A DNA stretch of 64,000 nt from Pseudoalteromonas rubra (GTDB lineage: Bacteria > Pseudomonadota > Gammaproteobacteria > Enterobacterales > Alteromonadaceae). The stretch covers positions 186,001-250,000 of the forward strand of contig NZ_AHCD03000020.1 in the NCBI RefSeq assembly GCF_000238295.3, in the 5' to 3' direction. Made by a program: the position numbers and the translations under genes. Positions 7,204 to 16,965 of the stretch are shown here, piece after piece; positions within the stretch are counted from its first letter, which is position 1, and every line of letters starts with the position of its first letter. The notes beneath the pieces are model-generated. The model was not told the origin of the DNA. It worked only from the letters and a program-made list of their open reading frames with translations, and ran no database searches.

Positions 7204-9075
7204 ATGTTTAAAAAATCTACTTTAACCACGGCCATGCTGGCCGTGCTGCCTTTCTCTGTGTTGTCTGCGCAAGACATTGAACATATCACGATTACAGCGA
7301 ACAAGTTTGAACAAGCCAGTGTGGATACATTGACCTCTGTGGCGGTGGTTGAGCGTGCTGAAATTGAGCGTGCTAATGTGCGTGATGTGCCCACCTTGCT
7401 TAACAATTTAGCAGGCATTGATGTGGTGCGCAGCGGTGGTTATGGCCAGAAGACCAGTGTCTTCGTACGTGGTGCTGCTACTAAATATACCTTAGTGTTG
7501 GTGGATGGTGTGCGGATCAGTGACGCCAACTCGGGTGATGTGTCTTTTACGAATATTCCGGTAAACAGCATTGAGCGCATTGAAGTACTCAAAGGCGCAC
7601 GTGCGGCCATTTATGGCTCTGACGCAGTCGCCGGGGTGATCAACATCATTACCCGTGAACAGAAGGGCCATCAACTGGCACTGACTTCGGGCAGCCGTAA
7701 CTATGGCGGCGCTCAGTTGGCTGGCCAATTTGAGGCAGATAAGCTGACAGTGCATTATCACTTTGGTTATGAGAGCACAGATGGTTATGACGTGACAGCC
7801 AAAGATCCCGCAGCACCGCGCTCTAAAGAGCATGACAGTGATGCCTATGACAACACCAACATGGGCTTTAAACTGGGTTACGACCTGGCGCAATACGGCC
7901 AACTTGCACTCTATGCACAGCACAGTGAGGGAGAAGCGGATTACGACTCATCATTTGGCAATGATGCCTACAAGTTTGATAATTACACCACTAAGCTGGC
8001 GTGGCAGAAGCAATCGGACGTATTGACCCAGGAAGCATCTATCAGTCTGGCCCAGGAAGAAAATACCCAGTTCCTGTCGGTTGTACCAGAGGGCACACAA
8101 CCTCCCCCTAATGATGTTTACAGCACCAAGCGGGATGAAATTGAATACCGCATTCGCTACAAAATGGCGCCATCTGTTCAGTTGATGGGCGGTGTGAGTC
8201 GCCTGAATGAGGACTTATCTTCATCAAGCGCGCAATTCTCGATTGCAGAGCGTGATAATACCGCTGTGTTTGCGGCTGCTTTTTACGATGACAAGCGCTG
8301 GTTACTGAATGCTGTCGTGCGCAGTGATGACTATGAACATCACGGACGTGCGAATACGTATACGGCTGATGTTGGCTTCAGAGCATCCGATATCGTCACC
8401 TTTAGGGTAAATCATGGCACTGCATTTCGTGCTCCCAGTCTGACCAATGCGTTTGTCAAAGACAGCCCTTGGTATCTGCCTAATATCGAAATTAAGCCGG
8501 AAGAAGGTACCTACAATGAGTTAGGGATGACAGTGGATACGGCCTCGGTACGCTATGATGTGGCCATCTTCGATAACCGCATTGATAACCTGATCAGCAA
8601 TGAGTTTGACGCGCAAACAAACAAGTACATTCCTGCCAATGTGGGCCGTGCACACATGAAAGGAATTGAGCTAAGTGCACAGTTTTCAGCGCTGGGCCTG
8701 GAGCATGCAGCCAATCTGACTTTGCTGAATGCCAGAGACAAAGAAAAGCGCGAAGACTTGCCTCGTCGTCCTGGCAAAGCGTTTAACTATGTCCTGTCTA
8801 AGCAGTGGGATAAGCTGGATGTGAGACTGGCGATGCAATATCGTGATAAGCGTCCGTCGATCAGCTACTTTGATACCGATCTGCCGTCTTACACTGTCTT
8901 TAATCTCAGTGCCAATTATCAATTGCTTGAGCCCGTTGCACTGACTCTGAGACTGGAAAACCTGACTGATAAGGAATACTTCACCTCAGTGGCCAGTAAA
9001 ACAGCCGACGGTACCTTGTTGCCTTATGAGCCGCCGGGCAGACAGATTTACGTGGGCACCCGGATCACCTTCTAA
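7204..9075 (+). CDS. btuB: TonB-dependent vitamin B12 receptor
   Basis: This 623-residue outer-membrane receptor imports cobalamin using TonB energy. It has a signal peptide ending near LSAQD, a TonB box region (HITITANKF), a plug domain (VLVDGVRISDANSGD and IEVLKGARAAIYGSDAVAGVINIIT-type segment at about residues 100-150), and a beta-barrel ending in GTRITF with the terminal aromatic residue needed for barrel insertion. The cobalamin riboswitch directly upstream makes B12 the likely ligand. No btuCDF or B12 genes are adjacent. A strong bidirectional terminator follows. Confidence 0.93.
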   Translation: MFKKSTLTTAMLAVLPFSVLSAQDIEHITITANKFEQASVDTLTSVAVVERAEIERANVRDVPTLLNNLAGIDVVRSGGYGQKTSVFVRGAATKYTLVLVDGVRISDANSGDVSFTNIPVNSIERIEVLKGARAAIYGSDAVAGVINIITREQKGHQLALTSGSRNYGGAQLAGQFEADKLTVHYHFGYESTDGYDVTAKDPAAPRSKEHDSDAYDNTNMGFKLGYDLAQYGQLALYAQHSEGEADYDSSFGNDAYKFDNYTTKLAWQKQSDVLTQEASISLAQEENTQFLSVVPEGTQPPPNDVYSTKRDEIEYRIRYKMAPSVQLMGGVSRLNEDLSSSSAQFSIAERDNTAVFAAAFYDDKRWLLNAVVRSDDYEHHGRANTYTADVGFRASDIVTFRVNHGTAFRAPSLTNAFVKDSPWYLPNIEIKPEEGTYNELGMTVDTASVRYDVAIFDNRIDNLISNEFDAQTNKYIPANVGRAHMKGIELSAQFSALGLEHAANLTLLNARDKEKREDLPRRPGKAFNYVLSKQWDKLDVRLAMQYRDKRPSISYFDTDLPSYTVFNLSANYQLLEPVALTLRLENLTDKEYFTSVASKTADGTLLPYEPPGRQIYVGTRITF

Positions 9076-9089
9076 TATAGAAGGGGCAT

Positions 9090-9117
9090 AAAAAAGGAGG
9101 CTTAGCCTCCTTTTTTT
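9090..9117. terminator. Bidirectional intrinsic terminator
   Basis: AAAAAAGGAGG-CTTAG-CCTCCTTTTTTT forms an 11-bp stem with A- and T-runs on opposite sides. It lies between the convergent ends of btuB and msrA and can terminate both. Confidence 0.93.
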
Positions 9118-9134
9118 GATCTAAAGCACTGAAC

Positions 9135-9668
9135 TCACGAGTCGAGATGCTCAGCAAACTTATCAGCGAATGCGGCTAGTTTGGGTGCTATCATCACGCT
9201 ACAGTAACCCTGGTTGGGGTTATTGGTGTAGTAATCCTGATGATACTGTTCTGCCGGGTAAAAGTGCGTATGGGCCGTCACTTCGGTTACTATCGGCGCA
9301 CTCAGAGAGGGGGTTAATTGCTCAATATAGTGCTGAGTTAAGGCCCGTTGCTCTTCTGAATGATAAAACACTACGCTGCGATACTGAGTGCCAATGTCAT
9401 TGCCCTGACGATTCAGCTGGGTTGGGTCATGGAGCGCAAAGAACATCGCTAATAAAGTTGAAAAATCGATCTGCTGAGGATCAAAGCTGATCTGGACCAC
9501 TTCAGCATGACCGCTTTGGCCGGTGCAGATCTGCTCGTAGCTGGGGTTGTCGGTGTGGCCGCCAGCATAGCCAGAGGCCACGTGCGTAACGCCTTTGACG
9601 CTGCGAAAGGCGGCGTCGATACACCAAAAACAGCCTCCACCAAAGGTGGTAATACACTGATTCATCAT
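9135..9668 (-). CDS. msrA: Peptide-methionine (S)-S-oxide reductase
   Basis: MsrA reduces the S-diastereomer of methionine sulfoxide in proteins. The 177-residue protein has the catalytic GGGCFWC motif at residues 10-16 and a C-terminal recycling Cys in NQGYCSV. There is no signal peptide, so it acts in the cytoplasm. Its ATG overlaps the stop of the RND pump gene (TAATG), so it is probably translated from the efflux operon mRNA. Confidence 0.95.
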   Translation of the reverse strand: MMNQCITTFGGGCFWCIDAAFRSVKGVTHVASGYAGGHTDNPSYEQICTGQSGHAEVVQISFDPQQIDFSTLLAMFFALHDPTQLNRQGNDIGTQYRSVVFYHSEEQRALTQHYIEQLTPSLSAPIVTEVTAHTHFYPAEQYHQDYYTNNPNQGYCSVMIAPKLAAFADKFAEHLDS

Positions 9669-12600
9669 TAAATCTCCCGTTCCTGTTGTGTTTGAGGGTG
9701 GGCATCATGTTGTTCAAGCAGCTTGTCGCTGGTGGCCTGGGGTGACTGAGTACGGCGTGCAAGCATACTGTATGCACAGGGGATCACAAACAGGGTTAAG
9801 ATGGTTGCGACACTGACCCCGGCAAATACCACTACCCCGATCACCATACGGCTTTCTGAGCCCGGACCCGACGCCAGCACCAGTGGGATGGCGCTCATCA
9901 CGGTCGTCAGTGAGGTCATAATAATGGGTCTGAGTCGCTGTACAGCAGCATCAATAATGGCCTGTTCGAATGCAACCCCTTTGTCTCTTAGCTGGTTGGC
10001 AAACTCAACGATCAGAATACCATTTTTAGCACTGAGGCCAATCAGCATGACAATGCCTATCTGACTGTAAATATTCAGTGAGCTGTCAGTGGCGTACAGA
10101 CCAAACATGGCACCCACCAGGCCCAGTGGCACTGTCAGCATGATCACCAGAGGGTGAACAAAGCTTTCAAACTGCGCAGCCAGCACCAGGAAAGTTACGG
10201 TCAGGGCCAAAATAAAGACATAGGTCATGGCCGATGCACCTTCATAAAACAGCTGGGATTCGCCCTTGTAGTCGATGGCTCCGTCAATGTCATTTTCTTC
10301 TGCGGCGACCTGATTCAGGAAGTCCAGCGCCTGCTCCAGCGTGTAGCCAGGTGCCAGGTTAGCCGTGATGGTGATTGCACGCATTCTATTGTAACGATTC
10401 AGGCGAGAGGCTGTGGCTTCTTCACGAATGGTGATCAGGCTATCCAGTGGTACCAGCTGATCGCTCCGCGAAGTAACATAAATGTCAGCAATGTCATGGG
10501 GGGCGCTTAAATCGGCCTTAGTTCCTTTGAGGATCACATCGTATTCCTCACCGCGATCTATGAAGGTGGTTACACGGCGCTGGCCCAGCATGGTTTCAAG
10601 CGTGCGACCAATGTCACTGACTGAGACGCCCAGATCGGCGGCCTTTAGCTTGTCGATACTGATCAAAAATTGTGGAAAGGTCTCTTTATAATCGTGGTCG
10701 AGTCTGACCAGGCCCTGGTTGGTGCGTGCACGTTTTAGGATACGATCCCGCCAGTCGACCAGCTCGTCGTAGTCATTGCCTTGCAACACGAACTCGATGG
10801 GACGAGACTGACCCCCACCACCTATGCCACGACGCATGATGGCAAAGGCGCGCACATCGGTGACATCACGCATTTTACCGCTTATTTCACCCATGACTTC
10901 CCAGGTTGAACGTTTACGTTCGTCCCAATCCGGCATGCCCACAATCGCGACGCCGCCACGGCCTCCCCAGCCAGGCACCCTGACCAGCACGCGGCTCAGC
11001 TCTTCCTGTTCAACATAAGGCAATAAGCGCTGCTCAATTTCCGCCATATTGGCAGCGTTATTTTCATAACTGGCCCCTTCAGGACCATTCATCATGATGA
11101 AGAAGGTGCCGCGGTCTTCTTTGGGCGTTAGTTCTGAGGGGATCTGCTGGAACAGCGCAAAGCTGGCAAAACCGGCCAGTGCAAGGGTCAGCAGCAGGCT
11201 ATAGCGACGGGTGATGTTGTCGCTGATCACATTGCGATAGCCAGACTCGAGGCGGCTAAACTGTCTGTCCATCCACTGCGAGAATTTGCTTTCTTTATTG
11301 CTGGCCTTCAATACTTTAGAACACAAGGCCGGTGACAAGGTGAGTGCTGTGATACTCGAGAAAATCACCGCCGCACTGACGGCTAAGGCAAACTCGGTAA
11401 ACAAGGCTCCAATGCGTCCTTCCATAAATACCAGCGGGACGAACACCGCCACTAACACGAGTGTGGTAGCGATGATAGCAAATCCGACCTCGCGGGCGCC
11501 CCGGTAGGCGGCCAGCAATCTGGGTTCTCCCAGTTCGATCCGGCGATGGATGTTTTCCAGCATCACAATGGCATCATCAACCACCAGGCCGATGGCGAGT
11601 ACCAGTGCCAGCAGGGTGAGTAGATTGATGGAATATCCCATGGCGAATAGGAAGGTAAAGGTCGCGATCAGTGCAATCGGCACCGTGATGGCTGGGATCA
11701 GAGTGGCGCGAATGTTTCCGAGGAACAGAAATATCACCAATACCACGAGGCCCATGGCTATGCCCAGAGTACGGTACACTTCGATGATGGACTCGCGAAT
11801 AAACACCGATGAGTCATAGCTGTCCTGAATGGTGGTCCCTTCAGGCAGGTTACGCTTGATTTTTTCCAGCTCTTTGCGGGCATTGTCGACCACATCCAGG
11901 GTATTGGCCTTAGCTTGTTTGACAATGCCCAGGCCTATCATGTTTTTGCCGTTACCACGGAAGGTGCTTTCCACATCGGCCGCTTCGAGGCGCACATCGG
12001 CGACTTCACCCAGCCTTACCAGGTAGCCCTGTGCACCGCGTTTGATCACCAGGTTGTCAAAGTCTTCCTGAGTTTTGTAGCTACGTGCAATACGCACCGC
12101 GAAGTCACGATCCAGAGACTCAATTTCCCCGGCGGGAAGCTCGACATTTTCGTTACGCAATACCTGCTCAATGTCGCTGGCGGTGATGTCCCGGGCTGCC
12201 ATAGCACGCCGATCCAGCCAGATCTTCATGGCATATTTACGTTCACCACCGATACGCACGTTTGAAACACCATCAACCACCGCCAGTCTGTCAACGATAA
12301 AGCGCTGAGCGTAATCGGAGAGTTGCAATGTATCCATGGTCTCACTATTAAGCACAAACCAGGCTATCGGACTTTCATCGCTGTTCGATTTGGACACCTC
12401 TGGTGGGCGGACCTGCTCGGGGAGTCGGTCCAGTGCACGTGATACTCGTTCTCGCACGTCATTGGCTGCGGCGTCAATATTTCGGTCTATGTTGAATTCA
12501 ATGGTGATGTTCGAGCGGCCATTGCGGCTTGAAGACGTGATACTTTTAATGCCTTCAATGCCTGAAATGCGATTTTCCAGTACCTGAGTGATCTTGGTTT

Positions 12601-12778
12601 CAACCACTTCGGCAGACGCGCCGGTGTAATCGGTGCTGACACTGACTATGGGGGTTTCGATATCTGGATATTCGCGCAGCGGCAACATGGTAAAGGCCAC
12701 TAAACCAAAGGTGAGCAGCAGCAAATTGATTACGATGGCAAAAACGGGCCGCTTTACGGCTGTATCTGTGATCCGCAC
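9668..12778 (-). CDS. RND multidrug efflux permease (AcrB/HAE1 family)
   Basis: A full-length 1036-residue inner-membrane pump. It begins with TDTAVKRPVFAIVINLLL (TM1). TM4 carries the proton-relay Asp pair in GLVVDDAIVMLENIHR (about residue 405), and TM10 carries the conserved Lys in GLSAKNGILIVEFANQ (about residue 930). Two large periplasmic loops and the internal repeat are present. It forms a tripartite system with the membrane-fusion protein encoded three bases upstream; no outer-membrane TolC gene is present here. Substrates cannot be predicted. Confidence 0.93.
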   Translation of the reverse strand: MRITDTAVKRPVFAIVINLLLLTFGLVAFTMLPLREYPDIETPIVSVSTDYTGASAEVVETKITQVLENRISGIEGIKSITSSSRNGRSNITIEFNIDRNIDAAANDVRERVSRALDRLPEQVRPPEVSKSNSDESPIAWFVLNSETMDTLQLSDYAQRFIVDRLAVVDGVSNVRIGGERKYAMKIWLDRRAMAARDITASDIEQVLRNENVELPAGEIESLDRDFAVRIARSYKTQEDFDNLVIKRGAQGYLVRLGEVADVRLEAADVESTFRGNGKNMIGLGIVKQAKANTLDVVDNARKELEKIKRNLPEGTTIQDSYDSSVFIRESIIEVYRTLGIAMGLVVLVIFLFLGNIRATLIPAITVPIALIATFTFLFAMGYSINLLTLLALVLAIGLVVDDAIVMLENIHRRIELGEPRLLAAYRGAREVGFAIIATTLVLVAVFVPLVFMEGRIGALFTEFALAVSAAVIFSSITALTLSPALCSKVLKASNKESKFSQWMDRQFSRLESGYRNVISDNITRRYSLLLTLALAGFASFALFQQIPSELTPKEDRGTFFIMMNGPEGASYENNAANMAEIEQRLLPYVEQEELSRVLVRVPGWGGRGGVAIVGMPDWDERKRSTWEVMGEISGKMRDVTDVRAFAIMRRGIGGGGQSRPIEFVLQGNDYDELVDWRDRILKRARTNQGLVRLDHDYKETFPQFLISIDKLKAADLGVSVSDIGRTLETMLGQRRVTTFIDRGEEYDVILKGTKADLSAPHDIADIYVTSRSDQLVPLDSLITIREEATASRLNRYNRMRAITITANLAPGYTLEQALDFLNQVAAEENDIDGAIDYKGESQLFYEGASAMTYVFILALTVTFLVLAAQFESFVHPLVIMLTVPLGLVGAMFGLYATDSSLNIYSQIGIVMLIGLSAKNGILIVEFANQLRDKGVAFEQAIIDAAVQRLRPIIMTSLTTVMSAIPLVLASGPGSESRMVIGVVVFAGVSVATILTLFVIPCAYSMLARRTQSPQATSDKLLEQHDAHPQTQQEREI

Positions 12779-12781
12779 GAT

Positions 12782-13831
12782 TTACCCCTTAACCACAACG
12801 GCACTGCCGTTACGAATTTTGGTGGTGCCTTCGGTGATCACTTGCTGGCCTGCAGACAGGCCATCGACAGCAACCCAGCCCTGGAAACGAGATAGCACAC
12901 TAACTTGTTGTTGTTTGGCTTTGCCTTCACTGATGGTATAGATGAAATGCTTATCTTGCCTTGGGATCAGGCTCTTCTCCGGCACCATGAGCGCGTTAAG
13001 CTCACCCAAAAACAGTGATACATGGAGCAACATACCGGGTCTGAGCTGGTCTTGCGGGTTGTCAAAGCTGGCTGTGACACGAATACTGCGAGTGCTGTCA
13101 TCAATACGGGGGTCGATATGTGTAATGATGCCTTCAAATGTTTTGTCTGGGTACGCATCACTGGCGGCCGATGCACGCATCTTAAGCTGGAGCTGTGCCA
13201 GATACTTTTCCGGGACCTGAAAATCGACTTTGATGACGCTGATATCATCCAGTGTCGCCAGCACACTGTTGTTATCAACAAAACTGCCTACAGACACCAA
13301 ACGTTGACCCAGTATACCGTTGAATGGGGCATAAATGGCCATTTCGGCGAGTTTAGTCCGTGCTGTTTTCAGCTGAATTTCCAGCGCATCGACGACGGCA
13401 TGCTGGCTGTCGAGCTGGGAGCGGGCTGCGGACTGGGTTTTGGCCAATTCTGTCAAGCGTGTTAACTGACGGTGTTCTTCTTTGAGGTTGACTTCTAACT
13501 CTTGCACTGCCAATTGTTCTTTAAGATCTTGCAGTTGGGCAAGTTTATCGCCACGCTTCACTCTGTCTCCATCATCAAAATACAACGCACTAATGTAGTC
13601 GCTTTGTGCGCTGGTGACATTCAGAGCGTGATTGGCGCGTGCTGAGCCAATGGCATTAATTGTAATATCCCGGCTCTGTTTTTCTATCGTGACAGCGGCT
13701 ACTTGAGTTGGCGCGCCAGAAAATGATTTACTATTACCATTACTGGCAGGCAAATAGAGATAGCCGCAAAGGGCAATAAGCACTAAAATTATAAAAGGAA
13801 AGAGGGCTTTACCCGATTGACTGGCGCGCAT
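12782..13831 (-). CDS. RND efflux membrane-fusion (periplasmic adaptor) protein
   Basis: A 349-residue adaptor with an N-terminal membrane anchor (ALFPFIILVLIALCGYLYL). It has a split lipoyl domain (LYFDDGDRVKRGDKLAQL and APFNGILGQRLVSVGSFVD), a coiled-coil hairpin between (about residues 110-165) and a beta-barrel domain ending IRNGSAVVVKG. It links the RND pump encoded immediately downstream to an outer-membrane channel. It is the first gene of the adaptor-pump-msrA operon. Confidence 0.92.
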   Translation of the reverse strand: MRASQSGKALFPFIILVLIALCGYLYLPASNGNSKSFSGAPTQVAAVTIEKQSRDITINAIGSARANHALNVTSAQSDYISALYFDDGDRVKRGDKLAQLQDLKEQLAVQELEVNLKEEHRQLTRLTELAKTQSAARSQLDSQHAVVDALEIQLKTARTKLAEMAIYAPFNGILGQRLVSVGSFVDNNSVLATLDDISVIKVDFQVPEKYLAQLQLKMRASAASDAYPDKTFEGIITHIDPRIDDSTRSIRVTASFDNPQDQLRPGMLLHVSLFLGELNALMVPEKSLIPRQDKHFIYTISEGKAKQQQVSVLSRFQGWVAVDGLSAGQQVITEGTTKIRNGSAVVVKG

Positions 13832-13979
13832 AATTGATTCTCGTTGACTGCGGGGCTTTAGTGTACAAAAATTCCAAATAGAGCAAATCGTCGAACGTCC
13901 TGTATATTTGTGCGTTAACCGAAAAGCGAGTTGTCAGGTTCGTTAAATGTGGAATTTTGTACCCAAAAAATAAGGCGTT

Positions 13980-14084
13980 ATGAAAAAATCCAAGCCATGC
14001 CCAAGATGTTTGAAAATACGTAAAATGGTGTTCTGGGGGATCATTATGTACGGTTTTTATTTGTGGTTTTATAGTTATGGTTGA
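13980..14084 (+). CDS. Small membrane protein with CPRC motif (34 aa)
   Basis: A 34-codon gene. The product has a Cys pair at residues 7-10 (CPRC), a basic stretch (LKIRK), then one hydrophobic segment rich in Trp/Tyr (VFWGIIMYGFYLWFY). AAGG lies about five bases before the ATG. Its stop overlaps the start of the DUF2982-like gene by eight bases, the pattern expected of a translationally coupled pair; this is the main support. The half zinc-ribbon (CPxC) next to a membrane anchor suggests metal binding or a partner role for the next protein. I do not recognise a family. Confidence 0.65.
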   Translation: MKKSKPCPRCLKIRKMVFWGIIMYGFYLWFYSYG

Positions 14085-14793
14085 GCCGGTCAGATTACGT
14101 GCGTTGGCTAATCGCCACAGCATTGAGTTTATGCTGGTTGGTGCAATAGCGCTGATTATTATCATGGTGTTTGTCACCTTACGGGCGACGCCGATCTCTG
14201 TGCTAGAAATTGCACTGGCGAGTGCCGCGATTGTTGCGATTATGCTGGGCTTCCTGAAAAGCCAGCAACCTTATTATAGTATTGAAATGAGCCCCGGGCA
14301 GCTGGTGTATCACCACAAATTTGGTGAACTCTTACTTGAGCATAGTAATTTTCATTCCAGTGGGGTGCCAAGTGTCACTCAAGGAGTTGAAACGCTTGAG
14401 TTAAATGTCGTAGGTATTAAACTAAAGGATATTGATGTATTTTTATCCCACCTGACGCCCAGGTTGGCTGGAAAATTACTGATAGAACAGCGGAATATTT
14501 TTTTACAAGCTGTTAAAATACATTGCAGTAATGGCAATTGCCCATCAGAATGGCTGATAGAAGAGGCGAGTTACACCTCAGAAAACGGTCAGCATTATTC
14601 TGGATTAATGGCGATGTTTGCAAACCGGATGCAAAACTTTAAGACGCTGACAGGCTACGATTTAATGTTGCCTGCCAATGTACTGGACAGGGATATCTGG
14701 CAATTTGCCACTGTCATGAATCGTTGGAAGTTAACACCCGAAGAGGTGGTCAAGAACTTGCATAGTGAGTTGGCTACCTCAGCAATGAAGTAA
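14077..14793 (+). CDS. DUF2982-like membrane protein
   Basis: A 238-residue protein with two adjacent transmembrane helices near the N-terminus (FMLVGAIALIIIMVFVTL and VLEIALASAAIVAIMLGFL). A soluble domain follows and contains the tail TGYDLMLPANVLDRDIWQFA. The layout and length resemble the DUF2982 family of Alteromonadales and Vibrionales; this assignment is from memory and moderate. Two cysteines (HCSNGNC) lie near residue 150. It overlaps the CPRC mini-protein and precedes a 110-aa gene by 12 bases, so the three probably form an operon. Function unknown. Confidence 0.7.
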   Translation: MVEPVRLRALANRHSIEFMLVGAIALIIIMVFVTLRATPISVLEIALASAAIVAIMLGFLKSQQPYYSIEMSPGQLVYHHKFGELLLEHSNFHSSGVPSVTQGVETLELNVVGIKLKDIDVFLSHLTPRLAGKLLIEQRNIFLQAVKIHCSNGNCPSEWLIEEASYTSENGQHYSGLMAMFANRMQNFKTLTGYDLMLPANVLDRDIWQFATVMNRWKLTPEEVVKNLHSELATSAMK

Positions 14794-14805
14794 CAGGATA
14801 AATAC

Positions 14806-15138
14806 ATGAGCTTTGATAAAGCTTTTATTAAAAGTGGTCGTAATACCCTTATCCATAAAGAGAAAAAGCTCGATTTAGTGATCGTGAATGGAGAGAATCA
14901 CCCAAAAATTAAGGTGACTCCTACCGGGTTAGTGCCGTTCAAAGAAGAACTGCCAAGAAACCGTCGCGAAGCTAAAGAGCGTTACTTAGAGGTAGTTCAC
15001 GTGGCCAGCGTGGATGTGTTCGGTGAAGTAAAGAGGCTGTTGTTTATTCAGGCGCTTGATGGGCGTGAATATAAGGTAGATTACAGCAAGATAGGCACGA
15101 AATTGTTTGTTCGTATCCACCAGGATAGTTACCTCTAA
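14806..15138 (+). CDS. Conserved small basic protein, unknown function
   Basis: A 110-residue soluble protein with about 25 percent charged residues, no signal peptide and no cysteines. It has a basic central helix (EELPRNRREAKERYLEV) followed by beta-strand-like segments (RLLFIQALDGREYKVDY). It has a clear position in the operon, 12 bases after the DUF2982-like gene, with an AGGATAAAT ribosome site. I do not recognise the family. Confidence 0.7.
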   Translation: MSFDKAFIKSGRNTLIHKEKKLDLVIVNGENHPKIKVTPTGLVPFKEELPRNRREAKERYLEVVHVASVDVFGEVKRLLFIQALDGREYKVDYSKIGTKLFVRIHQDSYL

Positions 15139-15279
15139 GCTTTTCAATGTTCACCACTTTGCACGCACAGCAGGGACAAGTCTCGGCTAGTGCGCACACA
15201 CCCCTGGCATAGTCCAACTATTTTGTTGGCAGTGAATACATCACTGTACAACGAATAAGTAACTTTTTTAGGAGTTACC

Positions 15280-16965
15280 ATGCTGAAGAAATCAGTACTG
15301 GCTTTGGGGCTTACAAGTGTCTTAAGTGCATGCGGCGGGGGCTCTGATGGTGATGAAAATCCGACAATCAGCGTGAGCGTTAACGCCGGCTCGGACATCA
15401 CAGTCAATGAAAAGACAGAATTTACACTCAAACCTTTGGGTTCTCCTTCCGGTGGTGTGTTTAGCTGGCAGATTGTTTCTGGTCCGGCTTTGGAAGGCTT
15501 TCCGCAAGAGGGAGAAGAGCTGGCGGTCACTGCGCCAGATGTAAAGGGAGACAGCGAAATAGAGCTCAAGGTGAGCTATATGGCGCCTGATGGCACGTCG
15601 GCCAGTGACACCCTGATCGTGAAGGTGCTGTCAGTTAATTTACTACCAAGCGCCAAAATTACCCAAATTGCACCTGAAGACGGCACCGCAAAATATGCCG
15701 ATACCATTACCTTGTCTGCGGCAGAATCCAGCGATAATGACGAAAACGGCAGCATAGTGGCGTACCAATGGGAAATGCTCGAAGGGCCCGCCACAGTTAA
15801 AGCTGAACGCACCGATCAGGTTACGCTGAGCTTTGTTCACCCCCTATTGGCTGAAGCCGATACCGTAAAGTGGCAACTTACTGTGACAGATGACGAAGGT
15901 GCCAGCGCAACTTCAAGTACGCAGCTCTCGTTGGTGGCCAATGATGAATTAGTACTGGCTAATGCCGGTAGCGATCAGCAAGTTCAGGAGCTCGACACCG
16001 TAACGCTTGATGCCAGCAAAAGTGTCACTGTTGATGGTCAGTTTTCTTGTCTGTGGCAGCAGGTGAGCAATGGCAGTACAGTGACGCTGGCTGATGAGCA
16101 AGCTTGTAAAACCACTTTTATGGCGCCGCTAAAAAGTGGCAATCAGGCCACCTCAATTGATTTTAAAGTGACGGTAACCGACAGTGCACAGCGCACTGGT
16201 TCAGATACGGTGAACATTGAAATTCTGCCCAAACCCCTGGGCAAGTTGAATGATACCGGGACCGTTAAGTGTTATAACAACAGTGAAGAGATCAGCTGCG
16301 GGGACTCCGATTTCCCTGGTCAAGACGCCGAGCTCGGACGTGACGCCGTGGTGCAGTTTCTACCTAAAAGTGGCCAGGGTAACCAGGCCTTCGACTTTAC
16401 CAAATTCAGTGCGGAATTTGAGCCGTTGACAGCCGATGCCACAGACTTCAGCTGCGTACTGGACAACGTGACAGGCCTGATCTGGGAGGTCAAAGAGGTC
16501 ACCGCAGGGGTATTGCCCAATACCAGTGAACGCAATGCGCAAAACCATTATACCTGGTATCTCTCTGAAGGGGCTAATGTCACGCCGGGTGCAGCAAACT
16601 CAACGTGTCCACAGGACACACACTGTGGTGTACAAGCTTTGATTGATGCCGTTAATGACGCCAGCTTCTGTGGTGGTAATAACTGGCGTTTACCGACCTA
16701 TATGGAACTGGCTAATTTACTGGATCACAATAGCAGTGGTGATTACTTACTCGACCCCGACTATTTTCCTAATGTTCCGGCTGAAGTTTTGTTAGGCCAC
16801 CAGTATTACTGGACTACGCAAACCAGTGTAGATGGCACCGATGGCAAAGATGATAATCTGGTCAGGGCGCTCGTCATAGATATGAAAACGGGTAATGATG
16901 TTACACGTAACAAGTCACAGACTGCCTATGTCAGGCTGGTCCGTCGTTACGGGGAGGATGACTGA
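15280..16965 (+). CDS. Lipoprotein with Ig/PKD-like repeats and C-terminal Lcl (DUF1566) domain
   Basis: A 561-residue surface or periplasmic lipoprotein: lipobox LSACGGG at residues 16-22, then an acidic linker. About three Ig/PKD-like repeats follow at roughly residues 30-315, two of them starting NAGSD. The C-terminal Lcl/DUF1566 domain is at about residues 350-555, marked by TGLIWEVK, NNWRLPTYMELANLLD, YYWTTQ and AYVRLVR. Lcl domains occur in Legionella collagen-like adhesin and many marine exported proteins; a binding or adhesive role is inference. AGGAG precedes the ATG. The stop overlaps the next start (TGATG), and the next gene encodes a second Lcl domain. Confidence 0.85.
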   Translation: MLKKSVLALGLTSVLSACGGGSDGDENPTISVSVNAGSDITVNEKTEFTLKPLGSPSGGVFSWQIVSGPALEGFPQEGEELAVTAPDVKGDSEIELKVSYMAPDGTSASDTLIVKVLSVNLLPSAKITQIAPEDGTAKYADTITLSAAESSDNDENGSIVAYQWEMLEGPATVKAERTDQVTLSFVHPLLAEADTVKWQLTVTDDEGASATSSTQLSLVANDELVLANAGSDQQVQELDTVTLDASKSVTVDGQFSCLWQQVSNGSTVTLADEQACKTTFMAPLKSGNQATSIDFKVTVTDSAQRTGSDTVNIEILPKPLGKLNDTGTVKCYNNSEEISCGDSDFPGQDAELGRDAVVQFLPKSGQGNQAFDFTKFSAEFEPLTADATDFSCVLDNVTGLIWEVKEVTAGVLPNTSERNAQNHYTWYLSEGANVTPGAANSTCPQDTHCGVQALIDAVNDASFCGGNNWRLPTYMELANLLDHNSSGDYLLDPDYFPNVPAEVLLGHQYYWTTQTSVDGTDGKDDNLVRALVIDMKTGNDVTRNKSQTAYVRLVRRYGEDD

